Of a DNA stretch of 64,000 bases, positions 1-12,412 are shown piece after piece. This DNA is from Zea mays. Taxonomy: Eukaryota; Streptophyta; Magnoliopsida; Poales; Poaceae. The stretch covers positions 229,233,034-229,297,033 of the forward strand of contig NC_050097.1 of assembly GCF_902167145.1 (NCBI RefSeq), read 5' to 3'. The position numbers and the translations under genes are program-made. Each line of letters opens with the position of its first letter. Position 1 is the stretch's first letter. The notes under the pieces were generated by a model, which searched no databases, was not told the origin of the DNA, and saw only the letters and a list, made by a program, of their open reading frames with translations.

Positions 1-630
1 AGTCGTCCCGTTCTCGATCATCCGCCCAAGAGATAGAGAATGCAGTGTTGCGTCTGCAGACAGATTATCATCAATCAGTTTTGAGGCAACAAATGGAGTA
101 CCAGAGGCAGCAAGCTGAGTACCAGAAGAAGGACGAGTATTATTCGAACCTCTAGGCCCAGAATCAAGCTCTACTCTTGGTAAGTTGAAATAACATTTTG
201 TTCGTAAGAACTAAAAACACATGATGTGTACCTTATTTTCACAACAATTGTTTGTATCTAATTTGTAGCAACTGACACAACAAGCGGGCGTTCCGATGCC
301 AATATATGGGATGTCGCCTCCGGACTTTGCACTACCGCCACCAATGTTGTCGCCTCCACCTCTGCCACAATTCCCTGTGATATGTACACATATGCGTGTG
401 TGCCATGTTCATAGATTCCTTATGTGTTAAAATGAAGAACTTAGTGGTTACTATTTCATGTGTGTGTGTTACAGTGCTTTGAGACACCTCTCGCTTCAGT
501 TCCCGCACCTGGAGAGGTGTCTGGTCAAGACGACGCCTCGACTTATTGGTTGAACAACATTTTCAACACCCAGAGTCCAGCCGGGGGAAGTGGCCACAAC
601 TCCAACCAACCTGGTGATGGATATGTGTGA
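1..630 (+). pseudogene. CACTA accessory transposase gene, last three exons
   Basis: Three exon-like pieces (about 1-179, 269-377 and 475-630) match the end of the gene at 15549-18177, including the glutamine-rich stretch with repeated YQRQQAEY units and the proline-rich tail. The final stop is TGA at 628-630. It is broken in at least two ways: a TAG replaces a glutamine codon near position 152, and the donor after the second exon reads ATATGT where the sister copy has GTATGT. This copy is probably not functional. Confidence 0.75.
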
Positions 631-1318
631 TAGTTCTTCAAATGTGTTTATTTGAAACTATGTCAATGTTGATGTCAAAGACTATGTGAATGTCGAACTA
701 TATATGGATTATACTACGTGAATGTCGAACTATGACTACATTATGTGTGACGGATGTTGGAACTATATGTTGATGTCAAAGACTTGTTGCAATGTGTTTG
801 TGAATGTGAGGTCATGTCTGAGAATGTGAATGCTTATGTGAATTGATGTTTGTGAATGTAATTGTGAAGGTGAATGTGAATATGTGGTTGTATATGAAAT
901 CTGTGTATATATATATGTAATCTGTGTTTTTCTGTAAATGACAGAAATTTACAAAAATAGGTTTTTTTGCCCCTCCTGAATAACATTATGTCCGACGGCT
1001 TAGCTACGGTCCGCCGGACATAATAGAGCTTATGTCCGACGGCTTAGTAGTTGGCCGTCGAACATAAGTGTCGTGGGCCCCACCATCAGCCGTTATGGCG
1101 ATTACCTATGTTTAATGCCGACGGCCCTTCGTGGCCGTCGGACATAGGCTATTTCTGACGGCCGCCATCAGAAATAACCTTATTTCTGACCCGTTACGAC
1201 CGAAGGACAGGTGTCGTCAGACGTAAGCCTTTGTCTGTCGGATATAGGCTATTTCCGATGGCTTAGAGATTATGTCCGACGGCTTTGGCCATCGAAAATT
1301 TTGACATTTACTGTTGTG
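1..1318 (+). mobile_element. 3' part of a CACTA (En/Spm-like) transposon
   Basis: The element enters from outside the window and ends at 1318 with TTTACTGTTGTG, a near match to the inverted CACTACAGTAAA end of the CACTA element at 14897-19403. From about 985 to 1290 it has the dense subterminal repeats of that family, inverted and direct copies of TTATGTCCGACGGC. These are the presumed binding sites of the element's accessory protein. The 5' end and TSD lie outside the window. Its last gene exons are annotated separately. Confidence 0.85.
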
Positions 1319-3693
1319 GAACACGACAACAATGTTGTCGATCATCCATTGCACCGCCGCCGCCGCCACATTTCCATCGCTAGGTTACTACAAGCAAAAT
1401 GTCTAGTTGTTTTTTTATTTCTCTCCATATATATTGTTGTAAATGTTAAGTATGAAACTTGCCTGCTCCTGGTTATTTTTTTCTCCATACACTGTTGACT
1501 TGATAAGTTGATATTTAAGCCTTGACAACATTCTTCTTTGTAGGCTACCACTGCTCCCAAGATGAGCATATATATTCGTTAAGTATGCTTGGTTTAGGTG
1601 ACTTTAACGTTTCAATTAAGCAAGAACATAATTGAGATCTTGACTTTGCACTGCCAAAAAGTATGCAAGTGATGTAGAGATGTTAAAACTGCTACAAATT
1701 TTCCATTTTCACTAAATTTTAGTGTGCCTTACTTTTATTTGTGATTGTAAACGCTATTTTAATATATTACCTATTTAATAAAAACATGATTGGAATTAAT
1801 ATGTGTGTGCCATCAATTTTATTATATGCTATAATTCTTTTGCAACAATGGTTTATTGACCATGTATTTAATGCCACACGTGTCGCGGCAAAAAAAATAT
1901 TTCCATAAATGCTATTATTCTCATCAATTTCCACTAAAATTCATTGATGCTAAAAGTAACATTTACACTTCAAAACTTTTGTTGTGATAACATATGTCGC
2001 AACAAAACTATAACTGTGGTAATAACACCTTTGGCAAAAAATAATGTTGTGGCAATACATGATATTGCGATGAAGATAAGTATTCCCTTTTTACATAGGT
2101 TATTGGTTATAGATCAAGTACTCATTCATACGAAAGAATTTCATTAAGTTTTTCCATACACCTTTGAAGGAGCACAATCCTTGCTTTAAAACACTGTACT
2201 TTTAACCTTATGTTTAACAAGGCCGTTGAGCCTCGTAGGGGGCATGCTGATTTAGTGTTTACCAAAAAGATCTTATGATAAGTATGTTGACAAATAAGTT
2301 CAAAGGTAATACCTCGACAATAGCCAACCCATGATATCGATCTGCCTTTCCATGATGGGTCGCTAAGTCTAGCTTGGCCCGCCCTTCCACTGCTCCACTA
2401 CTTAGTCACAAACAAATGGTCTGCACTGGTTTCCTGATATGTTTCCTATAGCCTTCAAAAGGTTTTCAGAAATAATGTTGAAAGACTATGACTAAGTATA
2501 AAGCAAGGATGGCCTCTGAGAAGGAGACATTTTACCACTTCCTAAGATCGTGTGTAGAAAAATCTATGCCACCACAATGAACTATGCTCTTTGGTCCGAG
2601 GGTTTTTAGCGTCGAGGGCCGAGGGGACTCCTTTCGGTCCCTTTTGGTACTAAGAGCCCTAGAGCATTGCGGATCTCGCACTTCAGCCCTAGGAATTTTG
2701 GTGCCTAGGGGCCAAGGGGTCACTCCTTCACGGCCCTTGTGTTTCTAAAGGACCTAGATACACAATAGACTGTGTACCTTAGCCTCAGAGCTTTGGGCAC
2801 CCAGGGATCATAGGGGCCTTCTTCTGGGACATACTCCTAGGAAGCCTAACTCTATTTGCACACCATCAGATCTTCCAACACATGATCTATAAACCAATGT
2901 GTCAGAGTTGGCTCATGTGTCAGACTGTCGGCACTAGCCATTGTCGACCCTTGGGGCACGTCTATGTAGCGTATAGTCCTATGCTAGTTGTCAGACTAGT
3001 CCAACACCTTGTTTTCCTCTCTAGAACCTTTTTGATGACCGCCAAACTCCATCTTCGATGTTTCGACCCCTCAATATAGGATCGGTCTGACGCTCCTCTG
3101 AGCCTAAAAAGTGGAACTGTATGGTCTGATGCCCTGCTTCATTGTGGTGCTTAATGTAACACTCTTCTAAGCATTACAATAGGACCATATAGTTCGATGC
3201 TCCTATTGATGCCTGCTAGGGTATGCTTGGCCTATGGTCTGATGCTCCTCTCAGGCTCTCATGGATATTCTGATGCCTTGGTCTGACTCCTAGAGAACCC
3301 GTTTTACTTTGCTTCTTAGTGATATTCTTGTGTATGGCTTGGTTGGACCTTGTGTCTTGGACTTTTTCTTATTCTTGTAGATCTTCAATATGGCTTTAAA
3401 TGTCTTGCTTGAGGTGTTGATCATTCGTACCATCATTTTGTCTAACTTCAAGTACACTTGTGTGTCCTTTAAACTATATCCAAAAGCACTAGCGAATAAT
3501 GTAAGTCCAAATGGTTATGTTTGCCTCGGTTCATTTTTCTTAAAATCCACAAAGCCAAAGGTAATGGACTCGTGAGAGTAGCTCCATCCAGGCCAACATT
3601 AAACCTACAAAATATCAACAATTCTTGTGTAGTCCTGAAAAACACAAATATTTATCCATAAATAGGGTATTTCAAAGATTGCAGTGCATATTT
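1319..3693. other. Intergenic, no gene recognised
   Basis: This is AT-rich DNA up to about 2160, then sequence with the texture of decayed LTR retrotransposon (about 2220-3560). No reading frame, splice pattern or terminal repeat could be supported. Short open frames here show no recognisable domain. Confidence 0.5.
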
Positions 3694-3775
3694 AGGACTA
3701 GTTCGGGCAACACCATTTTCCAAGGGATTTTCATTCTTCTCAAGGGAAGGAAAATAAAGTTGCCAAACTAGCCCT
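3694..3775. mobile_element. Small foldback MITE
   Basis: About 82 bp bounded by imperfect inverted ends: AGGACTAGTTCGGGCAAC on the left, and on the right the inverse of AGGGCTAGTTTGGCAAC. The interior is mostly self-complementary. Superfamily not assigned. A related-looking sequence lies near 24106-24175. Confidence 0.6.
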
Positions 3776-3869
3776 AGTGATTTACGAACCCATGGCCCTA
3801 ACCGTTATCCAAATTCGTGGGGTCCTCGAGTCGGGCCTTGTTTCCTGCCTAATAACTCTGTATTTTTCC

Positions 3870-4312
3870 CAGTGTTCGCCTAAACGGCCTAAACGACCCT
3901 TTAAACGGTAAACAGTGGTAAACGGTGAACAATTGTGTAGTTTAGGCTGTAAACGATGATTAAACGGTTTGACCATTAAAACGGTCAAAAACAGGATTAA
4001 ACGGCCTAAATGGTCCAAACAAAACAGAAATAAACGCTATTAAACGGCCTAAACAATCGTTTAACTCACTGTTTAGTTGAGCACTGTAAAATTCATTTGA
4101 GTTTTTTGACATAAATATCTATATCTTATTTTGTATGTTTATAAATTTGTATGATGGATTTGTTATATGTATATTTATTCTTTTTACATACACAAGTATG
4201 CATATTTGGCATAATATTCTATTTTTTATAAGCATAAATATGTATGTTTCGATGCTAAAAATATAGAACCGTTTAGATCTGTGTAAACTCAGTTTAAACG
4301 GTCTAAACACTG
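3870..4312. mobile_element. Probable degenerate hAT-like element
   Basis: It begins CAGTGTTCGCCTAAACGGCC and ends with GTCTAAACACTG, so the termini are inverted CAGTG ends. Both ends carry repeated TAAACGG-type motifs, as in non-autonomous hAT elements. The flanking 8-mers do not match, so the TSD has decayed or the borders are slightly off. Confidence 0.45.
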
Positions 4313-6050
4313 AATGACCGACTGATTTTTTTTCACCGTGCACGAGACGTCCATTCGCTCGGTCAAGTCAGCGTGGACTACACAGCAACATGTGCAAATA
4401 CACAAGGGGGAGAGAGCTCCCGCGCTCTTTCCGACAAAAAAAGCAAAGCAAGACTCTGGCCGATCTAGGCAACTACTCGTCTACTCCAGCCGTTCTTTGG
4501 TTCTCTTTTTGCACTAGCAAATTCTAATCACACCACCCACTAGAGATGTCCAAACCCGGACCGTTCGATAAGCTCGTAACCCGGCATGATTTTAGCCTAG
4601 CACGAATACGACCAAGTCTGTTGGTTACTGGTCCCGTGCCGGTCTGGCCCGATCGCTGGGCCTAAGGCGCCGCAGGACGGGGTTCTATTTTTTTTTCCAA
4701 ATTTTTTTTATTGTAGTTCTTCATCCCTAAATGCTGGAGGAGGAGAGAGCATGCATGAAGAAAGAGATGTCTATGCGTTCGCTGGAGGCCGGCGTTGAAA
4801 ACCATGGAAACAAGCAAGGCCAATGACGTGTGCCGGCCGCCAGCCACGCCAGTAACGGACCCGGACATACAGCCGGCGCTACTAGCTTGTAGCACTTGCC
4901 TGGCACACCTCTCTTCTCCGTCACCACTCAGCAGCTAGGCCACGCAAAGTCACCGCGTCAACGGCTCCCGGCGGCCTCCTGTGTCTTGTCTTGCTGATAT
5001 ATGTTTCTCATTCTCTCACTACGCGTTTATTAAACATTTCCTTTACATAAAAAAAGGAAAAGAGAAGAAAAGATAACCTCCCTAGCTCGGATGAACGTAC
5101 TTATCTCTCGTCATGCCGTGTTATAACCCCAGGAGCAGTTTTTTTAAGAAGCTGCGGTGGTGTTATCTGATCTATGCTGTCGTGAGCCGCGTGACGCGTA
5201 GAAACTGAAAACCCACCATATATCTCTTTAGTAGTATATGTTGATGAGATGGAATCGCCACATGCATGTAAACTAACTGTAAGTGTAAGCGTAAGGCTAT
5301 ATGTATGATCACAGATCGTGTATATATGGTAGTGCAAAAAGAATTTGTATTTACGTAGTGGAGTTTGAAATGGTAGACGTGATGAGTAAGCTGCTGGAGA
5401 TACTAAGGACCGGTCACAAAATTGTTCAAAAGAGACGATACGCCCTTAGCAACGCGTCATCGGACACAGTTATTTTTGTCGAGTGCTTAAAGCCTGAAAA
5501 ACATGGCAACGGCTTTTTTGTCGAGTATTTTTTATCGGATACTCGGTAAATCCTTTGCCGAGTGTCCATTGGTTTTCGGCAAACAAAAGTCGTCGTCACG
5601 ACGTATGTGACTGATGACCTTTTGTTCGCTGCAGAGCTAAGGCTAAACCCTATACCTTTCGTGCATGTCTGCTAGATCCTACCTAACTAAAAGTATACCT
5701 GGGACAACAGCTTGCGGCGGCGCTAGAGCTAGCTAGCTGCGCACAGCATTTTTTTTTTCCTTTTTTTGTGTGACAGAACAGTGCGGTGAGTAAGGGATTG
5801 CGAGAACGAAAGGATGTGCATGCATGCATATCATGGCAGTGGCTTTATATCATGGTGGTGGTTATCTTGTTTGCTAGTAGATAGATAGCTTATTCAATCT
5901 GGCTGTTGCTGCTGATCAGATGGTTGAGTGTGCTAGCTAGCTATTGGTGTCCAGCAGGGGTCATCACACACCATAACGAAGGCAGCCTGTGTGTGCCTAG
6001 CTAGCTTTTCGGCTGGATCGGAGCGAGCTGATACTATCATGCATCTACTA
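4313..6050. other. SWEET upstream region with transposon scraps
   Basis: No gene is seen. A hAT-like end (TAGAGATGTCCAAACCCGG) sits near 4542. At about 5440-5590 there are degenerate copies of the CTTTGCCGAGTGT subterminal motif of the CACTA family at 59874, without a recognisable terminus. CATGCATGCAT (about 5818-5829) is an RY-type motif. The rest is anonymous and may include distal promoter of the SWEET gene. Confidence 0.5.
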
Positions 6051-6054
6051 GCGC

Positions 6055-6062
6055 TATATAAA
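6055..6062 (+). promoter_or_regulatory. TATA box of the SWEET gene
   Basis: TATATAAA followed by CCCC lies about 270 bp upstream of the start codon. This implies transcription from near 6085-6095 and a 5' UTR of about 240 bp. It is the only good TATA box in the right place. From memory, the same TATATAAACCCC context occurs in the rice SWEET14 promoter. Confidence 0.7.
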
Positions 6063-6330
6063 CCCCACTCCATGGTCCTTGCTACCATCGAGCTTTTTAT
6101 CGGGGCAAGCTACTCGGAGAGTAGTAAGCTGTCACGGTCACCGGCCGGCCTCGCTCCGATCCTCTCTCTCTCGTTCTCTCACTGAGAAGAAGAGAGAACC
6201 AAGTGGTCAGAACTCAGAAGCTTGGCATAGAAATCCCTGCTTGGCCACGATCGCCTTCTTCTAATCTACAGATTATATTCCTCATAAACGCTCGTACGTA
6301 CGTACCAAATTATCAAGCAAAGGTCTCCAA

Positions 6331-8487
6331 ATGGCTGGCCTGTCTCTACAGCATCCCATGGCCTTCGCCTTCGGCCTCCTCGGTAAACTCTCTACATTCC
6401 TTCCTGTCGTCGTTCCTTTTTTGTTTTTGCTAATTTGGTGACCAATGATCATGGAGATCCATAAGGAAGAAATCTTCTTGTTATTTAATTTTGAATAGTA
6501 TGTGATTCTTTCCATGGATCTCCTCGTCACTACCGGAATTTTGCTCTTTGCCAAGTACCAAATACTTTGCAGAGCGCCACGCAAAAAACCTTCGGTAAAA
6601 GAAAATACTCGGCGAAGAGGTTTTTTGCCGAGTGTCTTAGACACTCGGCAAAGAACGCGATTCTAGTAGTGCGTGACCCCCTCCCTACTACTGAGCTAAA
6701 TACTATAGGTCGTAGGTGTAGGATTTAGGAACATGTGTTCTTTCCGGAACATGGTTGCTTTTGTTGCAGCATCTTAATCCTTTCGTACGTATTTAACTTA
6801 TCCCCACCCATATCCCAATATATTGTAGAGATAGCTACTACTACTACAAATTAAGAGAGAAAAAGAGAACGATGAAACGATTAAACAAGCTAATGTGGCG
6901 TGACATCACAGAGCACCGTTATTACGTACAGTATTTTATATATATCGAAATTAATTGAAGCCAGGATAGTTGCAACGTACGACGTGCTTGCATGTTATCA
7001 CAATTCACAAAGCATATCGATCACAGTCTGACGTCTCCTCGTATACGGCTGGTGCTGTTTGTGGTTGCAGGCAACATCATCTCCTTCATGACGTACTTGG
7101 CCCCGCTGTAAGCTATAGCGTCCCTCTCTGTATCATCATCTCTCTAGAGACTCTAGCTCACCAGCCATGTCCGCCGCGCGCGTGCTGACCGATGATCTGA
7201 CCGCGTGTGGTTTGTCTGTGTCACAGGCCGACGTTCTGCCGGATCTACAGGAACAAGTCGACGGAGGGGTTCCAGTCGGTGCCGTACGTGGTGGCGCTCT
7301 TCAGCGCCATGCTGTGGATCTACTACGCGCTGCTCAAGTCCAACGAGTTCCTGCTCATCACCATCAACTCCGCCGGCTGCGTCATCGAGACCCTCTACAT
7401 CGCCACCTACCTCCTCTACGCGCCCAACAAGGCAAAGGTCCGTCGTTTAATTATTATAGAGTTTCCTCGCGCTCTCCTCGATCCCCTTTGGTGGCAAGCT
7501 CGTACGTCCTCACCTCACCCATGCGTTCGTGCGTGCAGCTGTTCACGGCCAAGATCCTCCTCCTCCTCAACGTGGGCGTGTTCGGCCTCATCCTCCTCCT
7601 CACGCTGCTGCTCTCCGCGGGGCCGCACCGCGTCGTCGTCCTCGGCTGGGTCTGCGTCGCCTTCTCCGTCAGCGTCTTCGTCGCGCCGCTCAGCATCATC
7701 GTGCGTAAAAAACATTCCTTAATTAATTTCAGAAGCGCTTCATTATTCTTTTAATTAATAATCTTCATTCGTATATACGCGTGGCTGCTGCTGCTGCTGC
7801 AGCGCCAGGTGGTGCGCACGCGGAGCGTGGAGTTCATGCCCTTCTCCCTCTCCTTCTCGCTCACCGCCAGCGCCGTCGTCTGGTTCCTCTACGGCCTGCT
7901 CATCAAGGACAAATACGTCGCCGTAAGTAGAGTCCTCCTGCTTCTTTTTCCAAGGGAACAGATGGAATATCGAGATCGTCCTCGTCAGTCGTCACTGCTT
8001 TGCTAATAACAGCAACTTTGTTTGTTTCCATCAGCTGCCAAACGTGCTCGGCTTCACCTTCGGCGTCGTCCAGATGGGCATGTACGCGCTCTACCGTAAC
8101 GCGACGCCCAGGGTGCCTGCTGCCAAGGAGGCGGCGGCGGCGGCGGACGACGGCAACACCTTCAACTTCAAGGCGCCCGGCGAGCATGTGGTGACCATCG
8201 CCAAGCTGACCGCAGCGGCGCCTGCGACGGCGGCGGAGCTTATCATCAAGGCCCGCGACGACGCGCAGCACCCCCCGGAGGAAGAAGCAGCAGCAGCCAA
8301 GGCGGCGCCGGCGAAGTCTAAATTATTAATCCCCCTCCCAGAACATGCGTACGCATGTATGTGTATCATCCGGTCCGGGTCACATCATAAACTAGGCCGT
8401 GCGTGCCTGCTCGGTACTAGCACACGCCCGCCCGCCTGCCTGCCCGCCCGCATGATCCAATCGAGCTGCTATATACGAAAGGGATGA
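6331..8487 (+). CDS. SWEET: Clade III SWEET sugar transporter, six exons
   Basis: Encodes a seven-helix plasma-membrane uniporter; clade III SWEETs export sucrose, for example in phloem loading and seed filling. Exons by splice sites are 6331-6382, 7071-7107, 7227-7437, 7539-7700, 7803-7922 and 8035-8487, giving 344 residues. Phases join cleanly. The first MtN3/saliva repeat spans about residues 10-97 and the second about 132-217. W60, N77, W181 and N197 match the sugar-pocket tryptophans and asparagines known in Arabidopsis SWEET13. The start at 6331 is in AAATGG context and gives the family N terminus MAGLSLQHP. Position 10 is M, where relatives from memory have W. The last 50 or so residues, after KAAPAKSK, do not resemble family tails and look like translated 3' UTR, so the native stop may be lost or shifted. 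Family is certain; the exact paralogue among SWEET12-15 is not. Confidence 0.93.
6528..6671. mobile_element. 144-bp mini-CACTA element in SWEET intron 1
   Basis: Left end CACTACCGGAATTTTG; right end ATTCTAGTAGTG, whose inverse is CACTACTAGAAT. It is flanked by a perfect 3-bp duplication CGT (6525-6527 and 6672-6674), the hallmark of CACTA insertion. The interior is only subterminal motif (TTTGCCGAGTGT and its inverse ACACTCGGCAAAG), the same family as the large element at 59874. It has no coding capacity and would depend on a transposase in trans. Confidence 0.9.
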
Positions 8488-9155
8488 AGACGATGAGATC
8501 TACTCTGAGAGAACCAGAAGGGGGCTAGCTAGGGCCATGTCTCTCGCCTCAGGTCGTGGGTCTGCTGCTGCTGTTTCATTTCGTTCTCGCGCATGGCTGC
8601 GCGCGTGTATTCATTTTAGTTAGCTACTTGTTGTCCCGTCACCACCTTCGTTCCATGTAATAACAACAAAATATATATAAACATGGTCATCGTAAAGCAA
8701 AGGTTCCTTTTTTATCAAATCAAATCAAAGGTGCTTTAATTCGATCGCTTTCTTCCGCCTTTTCTGCATTTCTTCCGGCCGACGGGCCACATAAAACTGT
8801 TTTAATTTGGCAGGTTTTCTTGTCTACCCTTCACAAGTTGGGCCCCTTTTCTAACGGAACACGCATTTCAGTTGGCACAGAGATCAGGCTTGTTAAAGTA
8901 GTTTTTTCACTTCAGTTTCATAAAACAGCTTCACGAGTGAAACATAAATCTGTTTATTTTTAAAAAAGAAAATTGGCAAAATAAATTTTCAGGAAAAAAC
9001 AGTAGATACAAAGTTAGAAGCTAGTATTTTTAGTTCCACTTTGGTTCCTGTGTTGCGAGAGGAGCTGAAAAACAGCTTATAATTAAGGACAAGCTTTTCT
9101 CAAAATCACCTATTTAATAGAAGCTGAAAACCATCTTTATGAAAGAGGAAGACAA
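8488..9155. other. SWEET 3' flank and AT-rich spacer
   Basis: The SWEET 3' UTR probably ends near 8655-8700, where ATGTAATAACAA and an A/T-rich run occur. The rest resembles old MITE sequence, with repeated AGCTGAAAA-type motifs. No gene seen. Confidence 0.45.
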
Positions 9156-9722
9156 TCTCTACTACTTATTAAGGCTGCAATAGTAGCCTGCCGTTCTGCC
9201 TCTGACATGTTCTGTCAACATTCATTCTGCCTCTGAACAGTGGGACCTCTACATGTGGGCCCCCACAGGCAGGCCATACACACCCTCCAAAATCACCCAA
9301 GCAGCCGCGCAAAAAGACTACATCAGTGTGGCACTAGAGCTGGAGGAGTTAGAATGAGCAACAGATGATCCACAGCAACGTTTATAAGCCACGTTCCGTC
9401 TCTTTCAGTGGCCGGTATGGTACTAATCAAACAAATCTCATACCAGCGCCTATGTCTAGCGTTCGTGCAGCCCAGCAATTCGACGTGCGGCCCAGCAGCC
9501 CAGCGCCCCTCCTCTTCAACGTGCGGCCCAGTATCTATTGCCAGCGCCTCTCCTCGGTCGCGCAACCGCCACCACGGTGCACGGTTCTGCTCTTCACGCC
9601 CGCCCCTGCCTCTGTGATCCCCTTTCCTCGCCCCCCGACCGTGATCCCCGCCGGCGACCGCCATCCTCCCCTGCTACGCACCGCAATCCTCGCCCCCACG
9701 TCCGCGCTCGAATGATGGAAGG

Positions 9723-10586
9723 GAGCTCCTGTTCTGCGGCGTCAGCAGCACGGCCCCGGCGACGCCGTACGAGTCATGCAATGCGTCGTCGGCCAACTCG
9801 TGCTACGACTACGGCTACGCCAGCGGGGAGCTCAACGTCGAGGAGTACTTCCAGGAGTACGCGGACGGTCTGGCGCTGGCGGAGGACGCCGCTGCGACGC
9901 CGAGAAAGTCGTGGTCCAGGAGGCTACGGTTCATGAGGCAGCTCAACCTGGGCCTCCGGCTCAGGGCGTCCAAGGTGTACCTCAAGACCATCTTGTTCGC
10001 GGCCAGGCCGGGGAGCCCGGCTAACGAGAAGAGCGTTCTTGGCGCGGCGACGACGAGGGGCGCGCGGGAGGAGATCGCCGCCCATGGCCACGGCCACCTC
10101 AGGGCGTGGACATGGAACCCGTTCACCCAGACCAGAATGAACACCAGGTGCGTCGCCTCTCACGGTGGCAGCAGCCGCGCCGCTGCCGCTACAGGGCGGT
10201 GCAAGGAACGCGAGCACGGGGCGCACAGGCACTCCTTCTCCAGCGTCATCGTCCGCTACTCTCCGTCGAACAAGACGTCCCCCGTCCCCTCGCTGTCGCC
10301 GTCCTCGTGCTCCTTCTCATCGGCCTCCTCGTCGGTCCGGACCTCAAGCAGGTCGTCCGACGGCGGTGTGGGGCCGACGCTGAGGAGGAGCAGCAGCGCG
10401 AGCTCGGAGGTGGAGAACCCCGTCCAAGGGCTCATCGCCTACTGCAAGAGGTCCTAGCAGCTGGCCTCCGTCCGGAAGAGCGCCAGCGACGCCGGCTTCC
10501 ACTTCCTGTCGTCGTCCGCGTCCAGGATCGCCGTCGAGTCCGAGTCCGACGGCCTCGACGAGCTCACCGAGATCTGCAGAGGATGA
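9723..10586 (+). pseudogene. Captured MAKR/BKI1-like gene fragment
   Basis: An open frame from 9723 to the TGA at 10584-10586 reads like a membrane-associated kinase regulator (MAKR), the family of BKI1, which binds receptor kinases at the plasma membrane. Family marks are the acidic YFQEYADGLAL segment, a basic RKSWSRRLRF segment, the LRRSSSASSEVENPVQG box followed by AYCKRS, and a C terminus ending ICRG. An in-frame TAG at 10455-10457 sits where relatives have glutamine after CKRS. There is no proper start codon and no introns. It is therefore a truncated, nonsense-mutated copy inside the Helitron. Confidence 0.75.
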
Positions 10587-12412
10587 CGATACGATAGTGC
10601 TCCACGAACGATGAATCCCGATCATTGTACAATGATGCAAATGCGTTCTGGAGATTTTGTGAAGGAAAAAAACTGAAACTTGTGGCGTTGACCGCGCGCC
10701 CTGTGTCAAGTGTCATGATGATATCGTTCAAATGAATGACATCTGAATTTGAGCCTTGACTGGTTCTGAACAGTTGTAGGTTTTTCCATGGATGAGGAAA
10801 ACCAATAGCATAGCCTTATTTACATCACTTTAGAATTGGTTCAAGTACATTACAAGCTCGTTATGGAACAGCTGAGTTTCCATGGATGAGTAGAATCAAT
10901 AGCAGAGCCTTACTTCCATTACATCACTTTAGAGCCCGTTAAATACCTAAGATTTCAATACAAAAAATAAATATAAAACATAGTTTTAGTTTTTATCAAT
11001 CTTATGCTCATCTATGACTCTATTTTAATGCGTTATAAAATTGTTGATATATAAATATGTAATATGTGTGGTATTATACGTATCAAACTGTAAGACTTTA
11101 TATAGTATTATACATGCTAATTTTTTTACCCCTTAATAATTGTAAATACCCATGTTTCATAATGCTGGGCCCGCCACTATAGAAAAAAAGCAAGCTCTAC
11201 CAAGCACTATTTTTTAAAACGGTTACCTCCGAAAAGCACCTAAAAGCAAGAGCCATTTTTATACTACGCAGAAGAAGCTATCAATAGTAGCTTCACCGGC
11301 TTTGGCTCTGACTCTAACACTTCAATATAGGAAAATGTCTCTAGCTCTAGGATAAGAGATAGATGATTTACGAAATGGCTTCAACTGTCTGCTTTTTAGG
11401 AAAAGGCAGAGCTAAAGTTTTTGGGCAAACTAGAGTACTACCAAACCGGCCCTTAGAATTGTCTCTTTGCTGACAGTGATAGGCAAGTAGTCTACTCCGT
11501 TTTGTGGTGAAAGGGAAGTATTCAAGGACGCATATTCAGACAGTCAGTATGATGATGCAGGGAGAAAACGTGGTTCATCAAGCTGGAAGTCAATGGTCAG
11601 AGTCAAGACATGTTGAAGGGAGCAAGAGCAAATCCACCTGTCTCTGTATGTAATCTGTGTGTTGTTTCATCTACAAATGAGGCACAGCTCCTCTTCAGAT
11701 GCTTCAGCTCCAGTTCCAGAGGTGCACTTGAAGAGAGGTCTTGGCTCCTCTGCTGCTCACCAAGAAACGACTTCTTCTCCCAAAGTGTTTGGCAGGACGT
11801 AGAAGCGTCTGCTGGAAGCCTTACCAACCAAACGGAGCCGAATTTTTTTTCAGCCCGGTCGGCCTGCATTGCTTGCCTAACCCCCCTGTTCATCTCAAAA
11901 GGTAGCATTGTTTTTATTTTTTTTCAAGGAAACACTTAGTGGCCGACACACAAAACTAGCAGTCTAACAAGGGTACAGTTTCCATCGCGCCACACATTTG
12001 GTGCATGCATTGCTTCACACTACTGGCACCATGTTGTTCGCCTTTGAAGCTACGGATGATCAGAAAAGCAACCAAAATTAAAGAAGAAAAGAGAGAGAGA
12101 GCGAGGGAGAGGGAAACAAGGCAATGTGGGAGGGGGGACAATGGAGGCAGCAAGCCTTTTTGCTCCCATCATTCATGGTCATGGCTGTGTTGGAGGCCTC
12201 CATGCATCAGGCGCATAAACTAGCATATCTGAGTAACCAGGATGCATGGTGCCTGCAAACAACATGTAGGTTTTCACTGACTCGTGGCCTCAAGACACGG
12301 TCGGTCTGGCTTAGTGGCAGATTTGGCAGCTCTGGTCCGGTGTACCTAACAGCTAACCCCAAAGTGTGAAGTGTTTGGTGAATTTTTGATGTAAAAACAA
12401 AGAAAAATTACT

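Noticed and set aside
7167..8369. Several long open frames on both strands over the SWEET exons (for example 7167-7754, 7903-8271 minus).
   Set aside because: They are shadows created by GC-rich third codon positions in real exons; they cross introns and lack any domain.
11603..11939. Overlapping open frames on both strands inside the Helitron as another captured gene.
   Set aside because: No family similarity recognised on either strand; left as unrecognised sequence.
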